11,125 nt of DNA from Cyclobacteriaceae bacterium (GTDB lineage: Bacteria > Bacteroidota > Bacteroidia > Cytophagales > Cyclobacteriaceae). The position numbers and the translations under genes were made by a program. The DNA lies in NCBI GenBank assembly GCA_025455445.1, contig JALOMN010000039.1:1-11125 (forward strand), written 5' to 3'. Positions 1-7,318 of the stretch are shown here, in pieces (the stretch's first letter is position 1; each line of letters begins with the position of its first letter). The notes under the pieces were generated by a model that was given only the letters and a program-made list of their open reading frames with translations, did no database searches and had not been told where the DNA came from.

Positions 1-1649
1 ATACCACGGTTGTGCCAGTGGCAGGTAATGAATACTTTGAAGATTTTGAACAAGGTGAAGGTGGTTGGATAAAGGAAGCACTAGAGTCCAGATTATCTAT
101 ACCCACAAATATTATTATGAGTGACAACAGTTGGGTGTGGGGCATTCCTAACGGACAACTTATTAATGCGGCCAATGGTAGCACAAATGGTTGGTGGACA
201 GGCCTAAATAGCAATAGCTATTATCCTAATGAAAACTCAGTGGTAAATGGTCCATGTTTCAACCTCGGTTCACTAAGCAGACCAATGATTTCACTGGATT
301 ATTTTTCGGAGGCAGAAAATAACCTTGATGGGGCTGTGTTGCAGTATTCAATTAATGGTGGTATTGACTGGGAAATTGTAGGTCCTCCGGTAACACAGGT
401 CAATCGCGATGAAGGTATTAATTGGTTTAATGGAACAACAATATTTTCAAAACCGGGTGAACAGACACAGGGTTCTTTTGGTTGGACAGATAAGCAAGGC
501 GCATGGAAAACGGCCCGGTTTAACCTTGATATGGTGCCCAAAGCCGAGCGTGATCAGGTTAGAGTACGCATTGCATTTAGCAGCAACGATGGCAATGCTC
601 AAAGCTTTGATGGTTTTGCATTTGACAATGTATTTGTAGGAGAGAAGAAGCGCAACGTACTGGTAGAACATTTTACAACCAATACCAATCAAGCCGCTGA
701 TGATTATTTGAATGGTCTTTATCAAACGCAGTTTAATGCAAATAGAGATACTTCAGATTTCTTCTATATTCAATACCATGTTAATTTCTCTACAAACGAT
801 CCGCTAAATTTTGATAATCCAGCCGATCCGGATGCACGCGCATTATTTTTTGGAGTGCCACAGCCTCCCTATACAATCATGGATGGTATTATTCAACCTC
901 CCAAATTTAATGGAGTAACAACTTCATTAAACAATACAGAGTTTGATCGCAGGGCATTGGTTGACCCTCAATTCGATTTGACATTAGATACAATATCAAC
1001 AAGCAACGCCCCCCGCTCAATCAGTGTAAGACTTAATGCAACTGCGAAACAACTGATTACGGATCCAATATTATTGCAGGTTGCTTTGCTGGAGACAGGA
1101 ATTATTGTGGATGGAATAAATTATAAAAACGTCCTTCGCAAGCAACTCTTCGGAGCGGATGGAATCATTGTGCCACCGCCTTATGCAATAGGAACTCCAT
1201 TTAGCACGGAAGTTACCAACATAGATATTAATGTACCTATTGTGAATCCGGATAGCCTTTACCTGGTGGGTTTTGTGCAAAACAAAAATACCCGTGAGAT
1301 ATATCAAAGTATCGTGCTCAAGGCACCCAGGAAAAATGGATTGCTCATCGTAGGTGTTGATGATAAAACTGATGCCATCGGTGTATTAAACAATATTCAA
1401 ATGTTTCCAAATCCAGCAAATCAGGTATTTGATTTCGGACTACCTGCTAAGTTGCCTAGGGGAACATCCTGGAAGATTATTGACCAGCGTGGAGTAACTG
1501 TATTGAAAGGTGATTTTGATAATGTAGTGAATGGTAAACAACAGGTAAATATCTCAGAACTTACCAATGAAGTTTACTTTGTGCTGATAACGAGTCCGGA
1601 AGGAAATGCAATCGTAAGAAAGAAACTGGTTGTTATGAATAGGAATTAA
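1..1649 (+). CDS. T9SS-secreted multidomain protein, 5'-truncated by the window edge
   Basis: Partial gene: the frame is open back to the first bases (ACC ACG GTT precede the GTG at 12), so the true start lies upstream. Residues below count from that GTG. Residues about 7-210 form an aromatic-rich beta domain (EYFEDFEQGEGGW, later GFAFDNVFVG) resembling the MAM/concanavalin-like jelly rolls of Bacteroidota exoproteins. Residues about 214-300 resemble the thioredoxin-like Omp28 family: the opening NVLVEHFT and a cis-proline-like PQPPYTIMDG are kept, but no CxxC follows, and the only visible cysteine in the protein is Cys82. A beta-rich region follows (about 320-440). The end (about 460-545) is a type A T9SS sorting domain with FPNPANQ, NGKQQVNISEL, the strand VYFVLI and a terminal KKLVV. 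By family knowledge this tail sends the protein through T9SS to the cell surface or medium. Its substrate is unknown. The last 17 bp overlap the opposing kinase gene. Confidence 0.85.
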   Translation, partial: TTVVPVAGNEYFEDFEQGEGGWIKEALESRLSIPTNIIMSDNSWVWGIPNGQLINAANGSTNGWWTGLNSNSYYPNENSVVNGPCFNLGSLSRPMISLDYFSEAENNLDGAVLQYSINGGIDWEIVGPPVTQVNRDEGINWFNGTTIFSKPGEQTQGSFGWTDKQGAWKTARFNLDMVPKAERDQVRVRIAFSSNDGNAQSFDGFAFDNVFVGEKKRNVLVEHFTTNTNQAADDYLNGLYQTQFNANRDTSDFFYIQYHVNFSTNDPLNFDNPADPDARALFFGVPQPPYTIMDGIIQPPKFNGVTTSLNNTEFDRRALVDPQFDLTLDTISTSNAPRSISVRLNATAKQLITDPILLQVALLETGIIVDGINYKNVLRKQLFGADGIIVPPPYAIGTPFSTEVTNIDINVPIVNPDSLYLVGFVQNKNTREIYQSIVLKAPRKNGLLIVGVDDKTDAIGVLNNIQMFPNPANQVFDFGLPAKLPRGTSWKIIDQRGVTVLKGDFDNVVNGKQQVNISELTNEVYFVLITSPEGNAIVRKKLVVMNRN

Positions 1650-3555
1650 GTTGGGCTTTAAGACTTTCCACCGCAGTCTTTAATTGCTTGTCAATTTCGC
1701 CAGCCAGTTCTTTTATAAGTTTTATCCTTTTTTTCTTTTTGGCTTCTTCTTCCAGTGAAGAAATGGTAGTCTTTAATTTATTCAATCCAATCAGAGTAAC
1801 ACTTGGTTTGATTTTATGAGCTACCCGCGCAACTTCCGACCAATTCTTATCTTTAATAAGGATTTCCATTTCTTGAAGACTTACAGGTATTGAGTTTATT
1901 ATAGTTTCAGCAATTTCTTTTACAAATGATTTGTTGTTTCCTGAAACCTTTTCGAGATAGCTCAAATCAGCATGTGAGCCAACTGAAGCAGTGCCATTAA
2001 TTAAGATAGTTTCGCTATCAATTTTTTGATCAACCAGATGTTTATTAAGTATTTTAAGAAGATCATCTTGCGTAAACGGCTTAGTAAGGCAATCATTCAT
2101 GCCTTCTGCCATGCATTTATCAATATCTCTTTTTGTTGCGTTGGCCGTCAATGCTACTATTGGCACTTTACCTTTTGGTCCTTCTTCTTTCCTGATTAAT
2201 CGGGTAGCCTCAAACCCATCCATAATCGGCATTTGAATATCCATCAATACAAGGTCATATTGATTTTGCTTTTGTTTATCAACGGCAACTTGTCCGTTTT
2301 CTGCAGTATCAAAAATACAACCCCACATTTTTAAGATGCTACCGGCATATAATCGATTGATATCATTATCCTCAACTAATAGAATACGGGTGTTTTTTAT
2401 AAAATCTTTGTTTAACGCTTTAGTTTTAATTTGCGATTGCGTGGCTTCAATAGCTCCCAGCGAATAGGGTATTATAACTGTAAAAGTGGATCCACTGTCT
2501 TCTTTACTTTCTACTTTAATGGTTCCCTTCTGCATTTCAACCAATTGCTTTACAATGGTTAATCCTAATCCTGTGCCGCCATATTTGCGTGTTACACTTA
2601 CATCTGCCTGGCTAAAACTTTCGAATATGGTTTTTAATTTTTTCTGTGGTATTCCTATGCCTGTATCGGCAACCACAAACTTGAGGTAGTATTCAGTTTT
2701 CTTTATCTGTTGCAGCGATGCAGAAATGTGTATGAACCCCTCGTGGGTGAATTTTACCGCATTGCCTACCAGGTTAATAAGTATTTGATTTAAACGAACG
2801 GGGTCTCCTATAAAAATAGGCGGGATATTCGAGTCGAGTGTATAGTGAATTGAAATACCTTTCTCGTGGGCTTGCATATGAAACCCGTTAACCAGCGAGT
2901 GGAGTAACTCTTCCAGGTTAAAATTGATACGCTCTAATTTCAATTTTCCTGATTCAATGGCAGTAATATCGAGGATATCATTAATTATCACCTTCAGATT
3001 TTCGGCTGAACTTTTAATTGCTTTCAAATAAAGCGCCTGATCTTCTGCGGTTGGGTTCTGACTGAGCAGCTCAGCCATGCCTGCAATACCATTTATTGGT
3101 GTGCGAATCTCATGGCTTATGTTAGCGAGGAATAATTCTTTGGCTTTCTGTGCACGCATAAGTTCCTGCGAATCTTTTTTGCGCTGAGAGATGTCCCGAC
3201 AATCTAATAACAGCGCATCAAGACCATCTTTCTTTTTCAGATTAATCGCATTGAATTCATAGAATTTATAGATACCTGATTTAGTTCTTATTTGAAATTC
3301 AACAGATTTTGAATAATGACGCTTTGAGGATTTTTTTATTTCATCTTTTAGATTGCCTACAATGCCAGGTTCAATAAATTCAAAAATAAATTTATTAATC
3401 AATGATTTGGGATTGTAGCCAAGTGATTCTTTAACAGAATTATTGCAGTAATGAATTAACCCATCATAGGTTACGATAAATATGATATCCGTTCCTTCTT
3501 CAACAACCGTTTTATAGAAAAGCCCTTTTTTAATATATCGTGAAATTGATTCCAT
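1633..3555 (-). CDS. Soluble PAS hybrid histidine kinase with receiver and Hpt domains
   Basis: 640 residues with no signal peptide or membrane helix, so a cytoplasmic sensor. The order is: PAS domain (about 12-125, ending in the DISQRK linker); HisKA with phospho-acceptor His148 in NISHEIRTP; HATPase with N-box Asn265 (NLVGNAVKF), G1 box DTGIGIP (Asp297) and G2 box GGTGLGL (326-332); receiver with acidic pair Glu395/Asp396, phospho-acceptor Asp439 (LVLMDIQMP) and Lys492; and a C-terminal Hpt domain with His580 in ARVAHKIKP. All key residues are present, so a full internal phosphorelay is expected. Its likely partner is the sigma-54 response regulator encoded 25 bp upstream on the same strand, which could receive phosphate from His580 or His148. 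That pairing is inferred from position. The PAS ligand is unknown. The start has no clear Shine-Dalgarno, which is normal for this phylum. The 3' end overlaps the convergent T9SS gene by 17 bp. Confidence 0.95.
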   Translation of the reverse strand: MESISRYIKKGLFYKTVVEEGTDIIFIVTYDGLIHYCNNSVKESLGYNPKSLINKFIFEFIEPGIVGNLKDEIKKSSKRHYSKSVEFQIRTKSGIYKFYEFNAINLKKKDGLDALLLDCRDISQRKKDSQELMRAQKAKELFLANISHEIRTPINGIAGMAELLSQNPTAEDQALYLKAIKSSAENLKVIINDILDITAIESGKLKLERINFNLEELLHSLVNGFHMQAHEKGISIHYTLDSNIPPIFIGDPVRLNQILINLVGNAVKFTHEGFIHISASLQQIKKTEYYLKFVVADTGIGIPQKKLKTIFESFSQADVSVTRKYGGTGLGLTIVKQLVEMQKGTIKVESKEDSGSTFTVIIPYSLGAIEATQSQIKTKALNKDFIKNTRILLVEDNDINRLYAGSILKMWGCIFDTAENGQVAVDKQKQNQYDLVLMDIQMPIMDGFEATRLIRKEEGPKGKVPIVALTANATKRDIDKCMAEGMNDCLTKPFTQDDLLKILNKHLVDQKIDSETILINGTASVGSHADLSYLEKVSGNNKSFVKEIAETIINSIPVSLQEMEILIKDKNWSEVARVAHKIKPSVTLIGLNKLKTTISSLEEEAKKKKRIKLIKELAGEIDKQLKTAVESLKAQLNSYS

Positions 3556-3580
3556 TTTGTTTTGTCAGTGTGTGGGGGTA

Positions 3581-4945
3581 TTAAATTCCGGCAGCTTCCA
3601 TTTCTTTCAGATAACGATATATTGAAGATTTACCGATGTCTAATTTTTTAGCTACTTCAACAACATTGTTGTCATATTTATTAAGATAGCTTCTGATTAT
3701 GCGATAGGTGTATTCTTGCAATGACATTTCCTTTAACATGAAATTGTCCTCAGCAAGGATGGTATTAAAAGTAATGTCTTTGGCTTGTATGTCATTTCCT
3801 TCGGCCATCACAGCAGAAAGCTCAATAACCGATTTTAATTCACGCACATTACCCGGATAATGATAGTTTAAGAGTTTATCCTGTGCTTCCGGGCTGATTT
3901 TAAATTTAGGAAGGCCGTTTTCTTTGGTGAAAAGATCAAGGAAAAATTTCGCGAGCAAAATGACATCCTGGCCTCGCTCGCGCAGGGGAGGAAGTTGTAT
4001 AGGCAAACCAAGTAATCGATAGAAAAGATCTTCTCTGAATCGTCCGGCCATCACCTCTTCATGCAAATTCCGGTGTGTAGCTACAATTACGCGAACGTCA
4101 AGTTTTATTACCTGGTTACTTCCAATTCTGGTTAGTTCCTTTTCCTGCAATACCCGCAACAGTTTTGATTGCAGGCTCAAATCCATTTCACCAATTTCAT
4201 CCAGAAAAATTGTTCCGCCTTCGGCTTCTTCAAATTTTCCGATACGCCTGGTGAGCGCTCCGGTAAAGGCACCTTTCTCATGACCGAATAATTCACTTTC
4301 TATCAAATCACGGGGAATTGCAGTGATGTTCACTGCCACAAACGGTTTGTTCTTGCGCTTTGAGTTAAAGTGAATGGCTTTTGCCACCAACTCTTTTCCT
4401 GTGCCGGTTTCACCCGTTACTGACACGGTGATTTGTGTCTTCACTGCCTTTTCCAGGAGTTCGAAAATCTTTTTAATTGCTGGGCTTGTGCCAATAATAC
4501 TTTTTTCAAACTCGTACTTTACTGCAATTTCCTGGCTTAAGCGGTCTATTTCTTTAATTAGAAATACCCGATTACGCGCATTTTTAATTGAGTTGAGAAT
4601 GCGGTCTTTGGCATCTTGTTCGCTTTTAGAGATATAATCAAAGGCGCCACCTTTTAATAATTCTACTGCGGTGGCAATTTTTTCCTGAGCAGAAACAATG
4701 ATAATACTGATATTAGGGTCAAATTCACGAATTGACTGCAAAACCTTCTCGCCAGACATGTCAGGCAGAGTATAATCCAATGTGATTACGGAAGGTCGCT
4801 TATGTAAGTTGGAGATACAATCTTTTCCAGTTGCAAAATATTCTACTTCAAAGTCAGGATTTAAGCCTAACACATATTTTAGAAATTTGGTGTAGATGGG
4901 GTCATCCTCTACCACAAATATTTTTACCTGTTCATTATCCGACAT
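3581..4945 (-). CDS. Sigma-54-dependent NtrC-family response regulator
   Basis: 454 residues, the usual size for the family. The receiver (about 7-125) has the acidic pocket Asp14/Asp15, phospho-acceptor Asp57 (VITLDYTLPD), Ser85 and Lys107. The AAA+ sigma-54 activation domain (about 148-380) has Walker A GETGTGKE (178-185), the sigma-54 contact loop GAFTGA (225-230), Walker B GGTIFLDEIGE (243-253) and the sensor/arginine region GRFREDLFYRL. The C-terminus is a Fis-type helix-turn-helix (about 415-454, VVEVAKKLDIGKSSIYRYLK). By family knowledge it hydrolyses ATP to open sigma-54 polymerase complexes once phosphorylated. The intact GAFTGA supports a real activator, not a sigma-54-independent relative. 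It is the first gene of a two-gene operon with the hybrid kinase, 25 bp apart. Its targets are not visible: I see no TGGCAC-N5-TTGC-like sigma-54 site in the window, including the 127-bp gap upstream of this gene. Confidence 0.96.
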   Translation of the reverse strand: MSDNEQVKIFVVEDDPIYTKFLKYVLGLNPDFEVEYFATGKDCISNLHKRPSVITLDYTLPDMSGEKVLQSIREFDPNISIIIVSAQEKIATAVELLKGGAFDYISKSEQDAKDRILNSIKNARNRVFLIKEIDRLSQEIAVKYEFEKSIIGTSPAIKKIFELLEKAVKTQITVSVTGETGTGKELVAKAIHFNSKRKNKPFVAVNITAIPRDLIESELFGHEKGAFTGALTRRIGKFEEAEGGTIFLDEIGEMDLSLQSKLLRVLQEKELTRIGSNQVIKLDVRVIVATHRNLHEEVMAGRFREDLFYRLLGLPIQLPPLRERGQDVILLAKFFLDLFTKENGLPKFKISPEAQDKLLNYHYPGNVRELKSVIELSAVMAEGNDIQAKDITFNTILAEDNFMLKEMSLQEYTYRIIRSYLNKYDNNVVEVAKKLDIGKSSIYRYLKEMEAAGI

Positions 4946-5072
4946 GGTTTTGTTATTGTTGGTACACTTGAAAGGTTATATTAGTGTGAATATTGAAAAC
5001 GGTCTTTAAAATAGCAAAATTTAGATTAAATATTACATCGTTCATGCATGTTTGAAAATATAAATAGAGAAT

Positions 5073-5540
5073 ATGATTCCTGAATTCAAAAAACTGACTG
5101 TTGAAGAGATTGAATTAATGCACAAAGCCCCAATATTAGTGTGCATTCTTATAGCAGGTGCTGATGACAAAATCGATCGCAGTGAAATCCGCAGAGCTAT
5201 TGAATTGACTAGCGAGAAATTAAGAACCACCAAATCAAAACTTACGCTATTTTATGATGAAGTAGCGGAGGATTTTGAGGATAAACTAAAGATTGTTATT
5301 CAGGAGTTGCCCAGAAGAGAAAAAGACAGGGCGAAACTAATCATCGGGCAACTTACCCGGTTAAATGAGGTTTTTAAAAATAGTAGTAAGGAATTCAATA
5401 TCCTCTTTTATAATAGCTTAAAAGAAATTGCTTCTGAAATTGCTACGTCCTCGGGCGGAATGCTGGGTATGAATAAAGTAGATGAGATGGAAGCAAAATA
5501 TCTTTCATTGGAAATGATAAAAGATCCTTCTATTTCTTAG
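5073..5540 (+). CDS. Small TerB-like helical protein of unknown function
   Basis: 155 residues, highly charged and predicted almost entirely helical, with no signal peptide or membrane segment, so probably cytoplasmic. Residues about 18-40 (hydrophobic ILVCILIAGADDKI, then DRSEIRRAI) resemble the acidic loop of the TerB/tellurite-resistance-like fold, where an A-D-G-x-I-D-x-x-E motif is common. The rest does not give a specific match by eye, so the family call is tentative and no tellurite role is implied. ATG 5073 is preferred because the nearby upstream ATGs at 5044 and 5048 lead quickly to stops, and AGAGA sits just before it. It is the first gene of a tight run: the rhomboid gene starts 8 bp after its stop, followed by holA. 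It is divergent from the response-regulator gene. Confidence 0.75.
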   Translation: MIPEFKKLTVEEIELMHKAPILVCILIAGADDKIDRSEIRRAIELTSEKLRTTKSKLTLFYDEVAEDFEDKLKIVIQELPRREKDRAKLIIGQLTRLNEVFKNSSKEFNILFYNSLKEIASEIATSSGGMLGMNKVDEMEAKYLSLEMIKDPSIS

Positions 5541-5548
5541 AATAGAAT

Positions 5549-6118
5549 ATGTCTCAAAGGGCTAGCTTCTTTGCCAGTTCGGCAGTACCATTTCGTCTCG
5601 TATTTCTAATGTGGTTATTTTTCAGTGTGCAGTTTTATACCGGCATCGATTTGGGCGTGCTTGGCATAAGACCCAGAACCTTCGGTGGATTGATTGGGAT
5701 TTTTCTTGCCCCGCTCATTCACGGTGATTATATGCATTTACTATCCAATACTTTTCCGGTTTTGTTTCTGGGTATTATTTTGTACTTCTTTTACGATAGA
5801 ATTGCCGGCACTGTATTTTTTCGCTCTTATTTTATAACCAACCTCATGGTTTGGTTATTTGCGTTTCGTGATTCCTATCATATTGGTGCCAGTGGTTTAG
5901 TATATGCCCTTACCTCTTTTTTAATTTTGTTTGGCTTCCTTAGACGGGATTTTCTTTCACTCTTAATAGCCACAGGTATTCTGATACTATATGGTGGTGT
6001 TTTTATATCGGGGGTGCTGCCTGTCGATCCACGCATTTCCTGGGAATCACATCTGTCAGGAGCATTGGTTGGTGCAGTCACAGCTATTAACTTAGCACCC
6101 CAAAGAAAAATACGATGA
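5549..6118 (+). CDS. Rhomboid-family intramembrane serine protease
   Basis: 189 residues, the size of a minimal six-helix rhomboid core. Hydrophobic helices run through about 15-33, 44-57, 67-82, 88-107, 115-130 and 136-156, with a last one at 166-182. The catalytic serine is Ser115 in HIGASGLVYAL (the GxSG motif) and the partner histidine is His168 in WESHLSGALVG. The HGDYMHLLSN segment (58-67) carries the conserved oxyanion-side His and Asn residues. Both dyad residues are present, so an active inner-membrane protease is expected, cutting transmembrane segments of unknown substrates. It follows the TerB-like gene by 8 bp. Its stop overlaps the holA start in an ATGA arrangement, suggesting translational coupling in one operon. 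The link to holA is probably one of transcription rather than function. Confidence 0.93.
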   Translation: MSQRASFFASSAVPFRLVFLMWLFFSVQFYTGIDLGVLGIRPRTFGGLIGIFLAPLIHGDYMHLLSNTFPVLFLGIILYFFYDRIAGTVFFRSYFITNLMVWLFAFRDSYHIGASGLVYALTSFLILFGFLRRDFLSLLIATGILILYGGVFISGVLPVDPRISWESHLSGALVGAVTAINLAPQRKIR

Positions 6119-7140
6119 TGGACGCAGCCGCCAGGAAAGTATGGACTAATATCAAGTCAGGTAAATATGAACCTGTATACATTTTGCAAGGTGAGGAGAC
6201 TTACTATATAGATATGATTTCTAATTATTTAGAATCAAATGTATTAAGTGATGCTGAAAAGGGTTTTAACCAGGTGATTCTCTATGGCAAAGACGTAACG
6301 GTGGCGAGTATACTTACGCATGCAAAACGATTCCCCATGATGGCCGATCGTCAGGTGGTGGTAGTAAAGGAAGCTCAAGAGATTCAGGATCTGAACAAAG
6401 AGGAGGGAATCAAATTGATGTTATCCTACCTGGCAAATCCTCTAACTTCTACGGTTTTGGTCTTGTGTCATAAACATAAAACATTAGATAAAAGGAGGGA
6501 GTTAGGAAAGAAGGCAGACCAATTGGCGGTATCATTAACGTTTAAAAAACCTTATGACAACCAGTTAGGGGATTTTATTACTGAGTACGTGAGTGCGAAG
6601 GGATATAAAATTGAAGCTGACGCTGTGCGCGTGCTTGCAGAATATGTCGGAAACGACCTCAACCGTCTAGCCAATGAAATCGATAAAGTAATAATAGACT
6701 CGACTAAAGACAGTCCAATAAAAAAGGATTCTGTGATGAGCCTGGTTGGTATCAGCAAAGAGTACAACATTTTTGAACTTCAAAAGGCGATCATAAAGAA
6801 GGATATTTTTATGGCAGAGCGCATTGCTCTATACTTTGGCAGCAACACTAAAAAGAACCCGATAATACCTGTCGTAGCGTTTCTGTATTCATTTTTCAGT
6901 AAAGTCTTAATTGCCGTTTCGCTTCGTGCTACAAATGAAAAGGAATTAGTTAGTGCATTAAAAATCAGTCCTTTTGCTGCGCGCGATTATAGTGAAGCTT
7001 GCGGTAGATATTCGGAGGAAAAGTTGATTGAAAATATTTCGCTTTTAAAACAAGCTGACCTAAAACTGAAAGGGGTTAATAGTGGAAGTGAAACGGAAGC
7101 AGAGATAATTAAAGAGTTGGTATTTCGGTTGATGTATTGA
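6115..7140 (+). CDS. holA: DNA polymerase III, delta subunit
   Basis: 341 residues, typical of HolA. The N-terminal part has the characteristic YILQGEETYYIDMI opening, then FNQVILYGKD, RFPMMADRQVVVVKEAQEI and a region around STVLVLCHKHKTLDKR, matching the AAA+-like fold of delta without a functional P-loop. The middle (about 165-200, VRVLAEYVGNDLNRLANEIDK) and the C-terminal collar (about 245-341, including the LKGVNSG segment and ELVFRLMY) also fit. In the clamp loader, delta opens the beta sliding clamp so that it can be placed on DNA. Two ATGs lie in tandem (6115 and 6118). The first overlaps the rhomboid stop by 4 bp. It is the last gene of the run. No strong intrinsic terminator follows, only a weak AT-rich hairpin at 7173-7189. 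Confidence 0.94.
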   Translation: MMDAAARKVWTNIKSGKYEPVYILQGEETYYIDMISNYLESNVLSDAEKGFNQVILYGKDVTVASILTHAKRFPMMADRQVVVVKEAQEIQDLNKEEGIKLMLSYLANPLTSTVLVLCHKHKTLDKRRELGKKADQLAVSLTFKKPYDNQLGDFITEYVSAKGYKIEADAVRVLAEYVGNDLNRLANEIDKVIIDSTKDSPIKKDSVMSLVGISKEYNIFELQKAIIKKDIFMAERIALYFGSNTKKNPIIPVVAFLYSFFSKVLIAVSLRATNEKELVSALKISPFAARDYSEACGRYSEEKLIENISLLKQADLKLKGVNSGSETEAEIIKELVFRLMY

Positions 7141-7202
7141 ATGTAGTTGCCCCACAAATTGATTAAGCCAAAATTAGAATCTCTCTAATCAGAATACAAT
7201 AA

Positions 7203-7233
7203 TTTAATAATTCCAAATTGTTGTCTACTTTTG
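7203..7233 (+). promoter_or_regulatory. Putative Bacteroidota sigma-A promoter for the TPR operon
   Basis: The box TACTTTTG at 7226-7233 matches the Bacteroidota -7 consensus TAnnTTTG exactly. TTTA at 7203-7206 matches three of four bases of the -33 TTTG element, with the usual 19-bp spacer. It lies in the 178-bp gap after holA and would start transcription near 7240, leaving a leader of about 80 nt before the TPR start at 7319. Consensus match only; no experimental evidence. Confidence 0.55.
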
Positions 7234-7270
7234 AGGTAAAGCAGGATCCTCACTTTTATTTTTTAAGCTA

Positions 7271-7295
7271 TAACCTGCAATATTTTTTGTAGTTA
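7271..7295 (+). other. Small hairpin in the leader of the TPR gene
   Basis: TAACCTGCAA (7271-7280) pairs with TTGTAGTTA (7287-7295) around a 6-nt loop, with one bulged C and one G-U pair, giving about nine pairs. It lies between the predicted promoter and the start codon, 23 nt before the ATG. It has no terminator-like T-run in the right place. It may affect mRNA stability or translation, or be chance in AT-rich DNA. Confidence 0.25.
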
Positions 7296-7318
7296 ACAGT
7301 TTTACCAAAAAACCATAG

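Noticed and set aside
12..14. GTG at 12 as the start of the T9SS protein
   Set aside because: The frame is open upstream to the window edge and there is no signal peptide after it, so the gene begins outside the window.
299..725. Opposite-strand open frames within the T9SS gene (299-541 and 447-725) and similar ones elsewhere (for example 5042-5233, 8978-9244, 10292-10537)
   Set aside because: They overlap well-supported genes, lack recognisable motifs and look like shadows of the coding strand.
1656..1684. Hairpin AAGACT...AGTCTT just after the stop of the T9SS gene, as a possible terminator
   Set aside because: Only six perfect pairs with a 9-nt loop, no T-run after it, and it lies inside the coding end of the opposing kinase gene.
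4964..4987. ACACT...AGTGT inverted repeat upstream of the response regulator as an operator
   Set aside because: Five-base arms with a long gap are expected by chance in a 127-bp AT-rich spacer.
5016..5024. Minus-strand TAAATTTTG as promoter of the response-regulator operon
   Set aside because: It has one base too many between TA and TTTG, and no clear -33 element at the right distance.
5020..5054. Promoter for the TerB-like gene (catgtttg with an upstream TTTA)
   Set aside because: The -7 box lacks the first T and the spacing to TTTA is 23 bp; the start would fall about 12 nt from the ATG. Not convincing.
7173..7189. ATTAGA...TCTAAT hairpin after holA as a terminator
   Set aside because: Six AT-rich pairs only and no T-tract follows; too weak to call.
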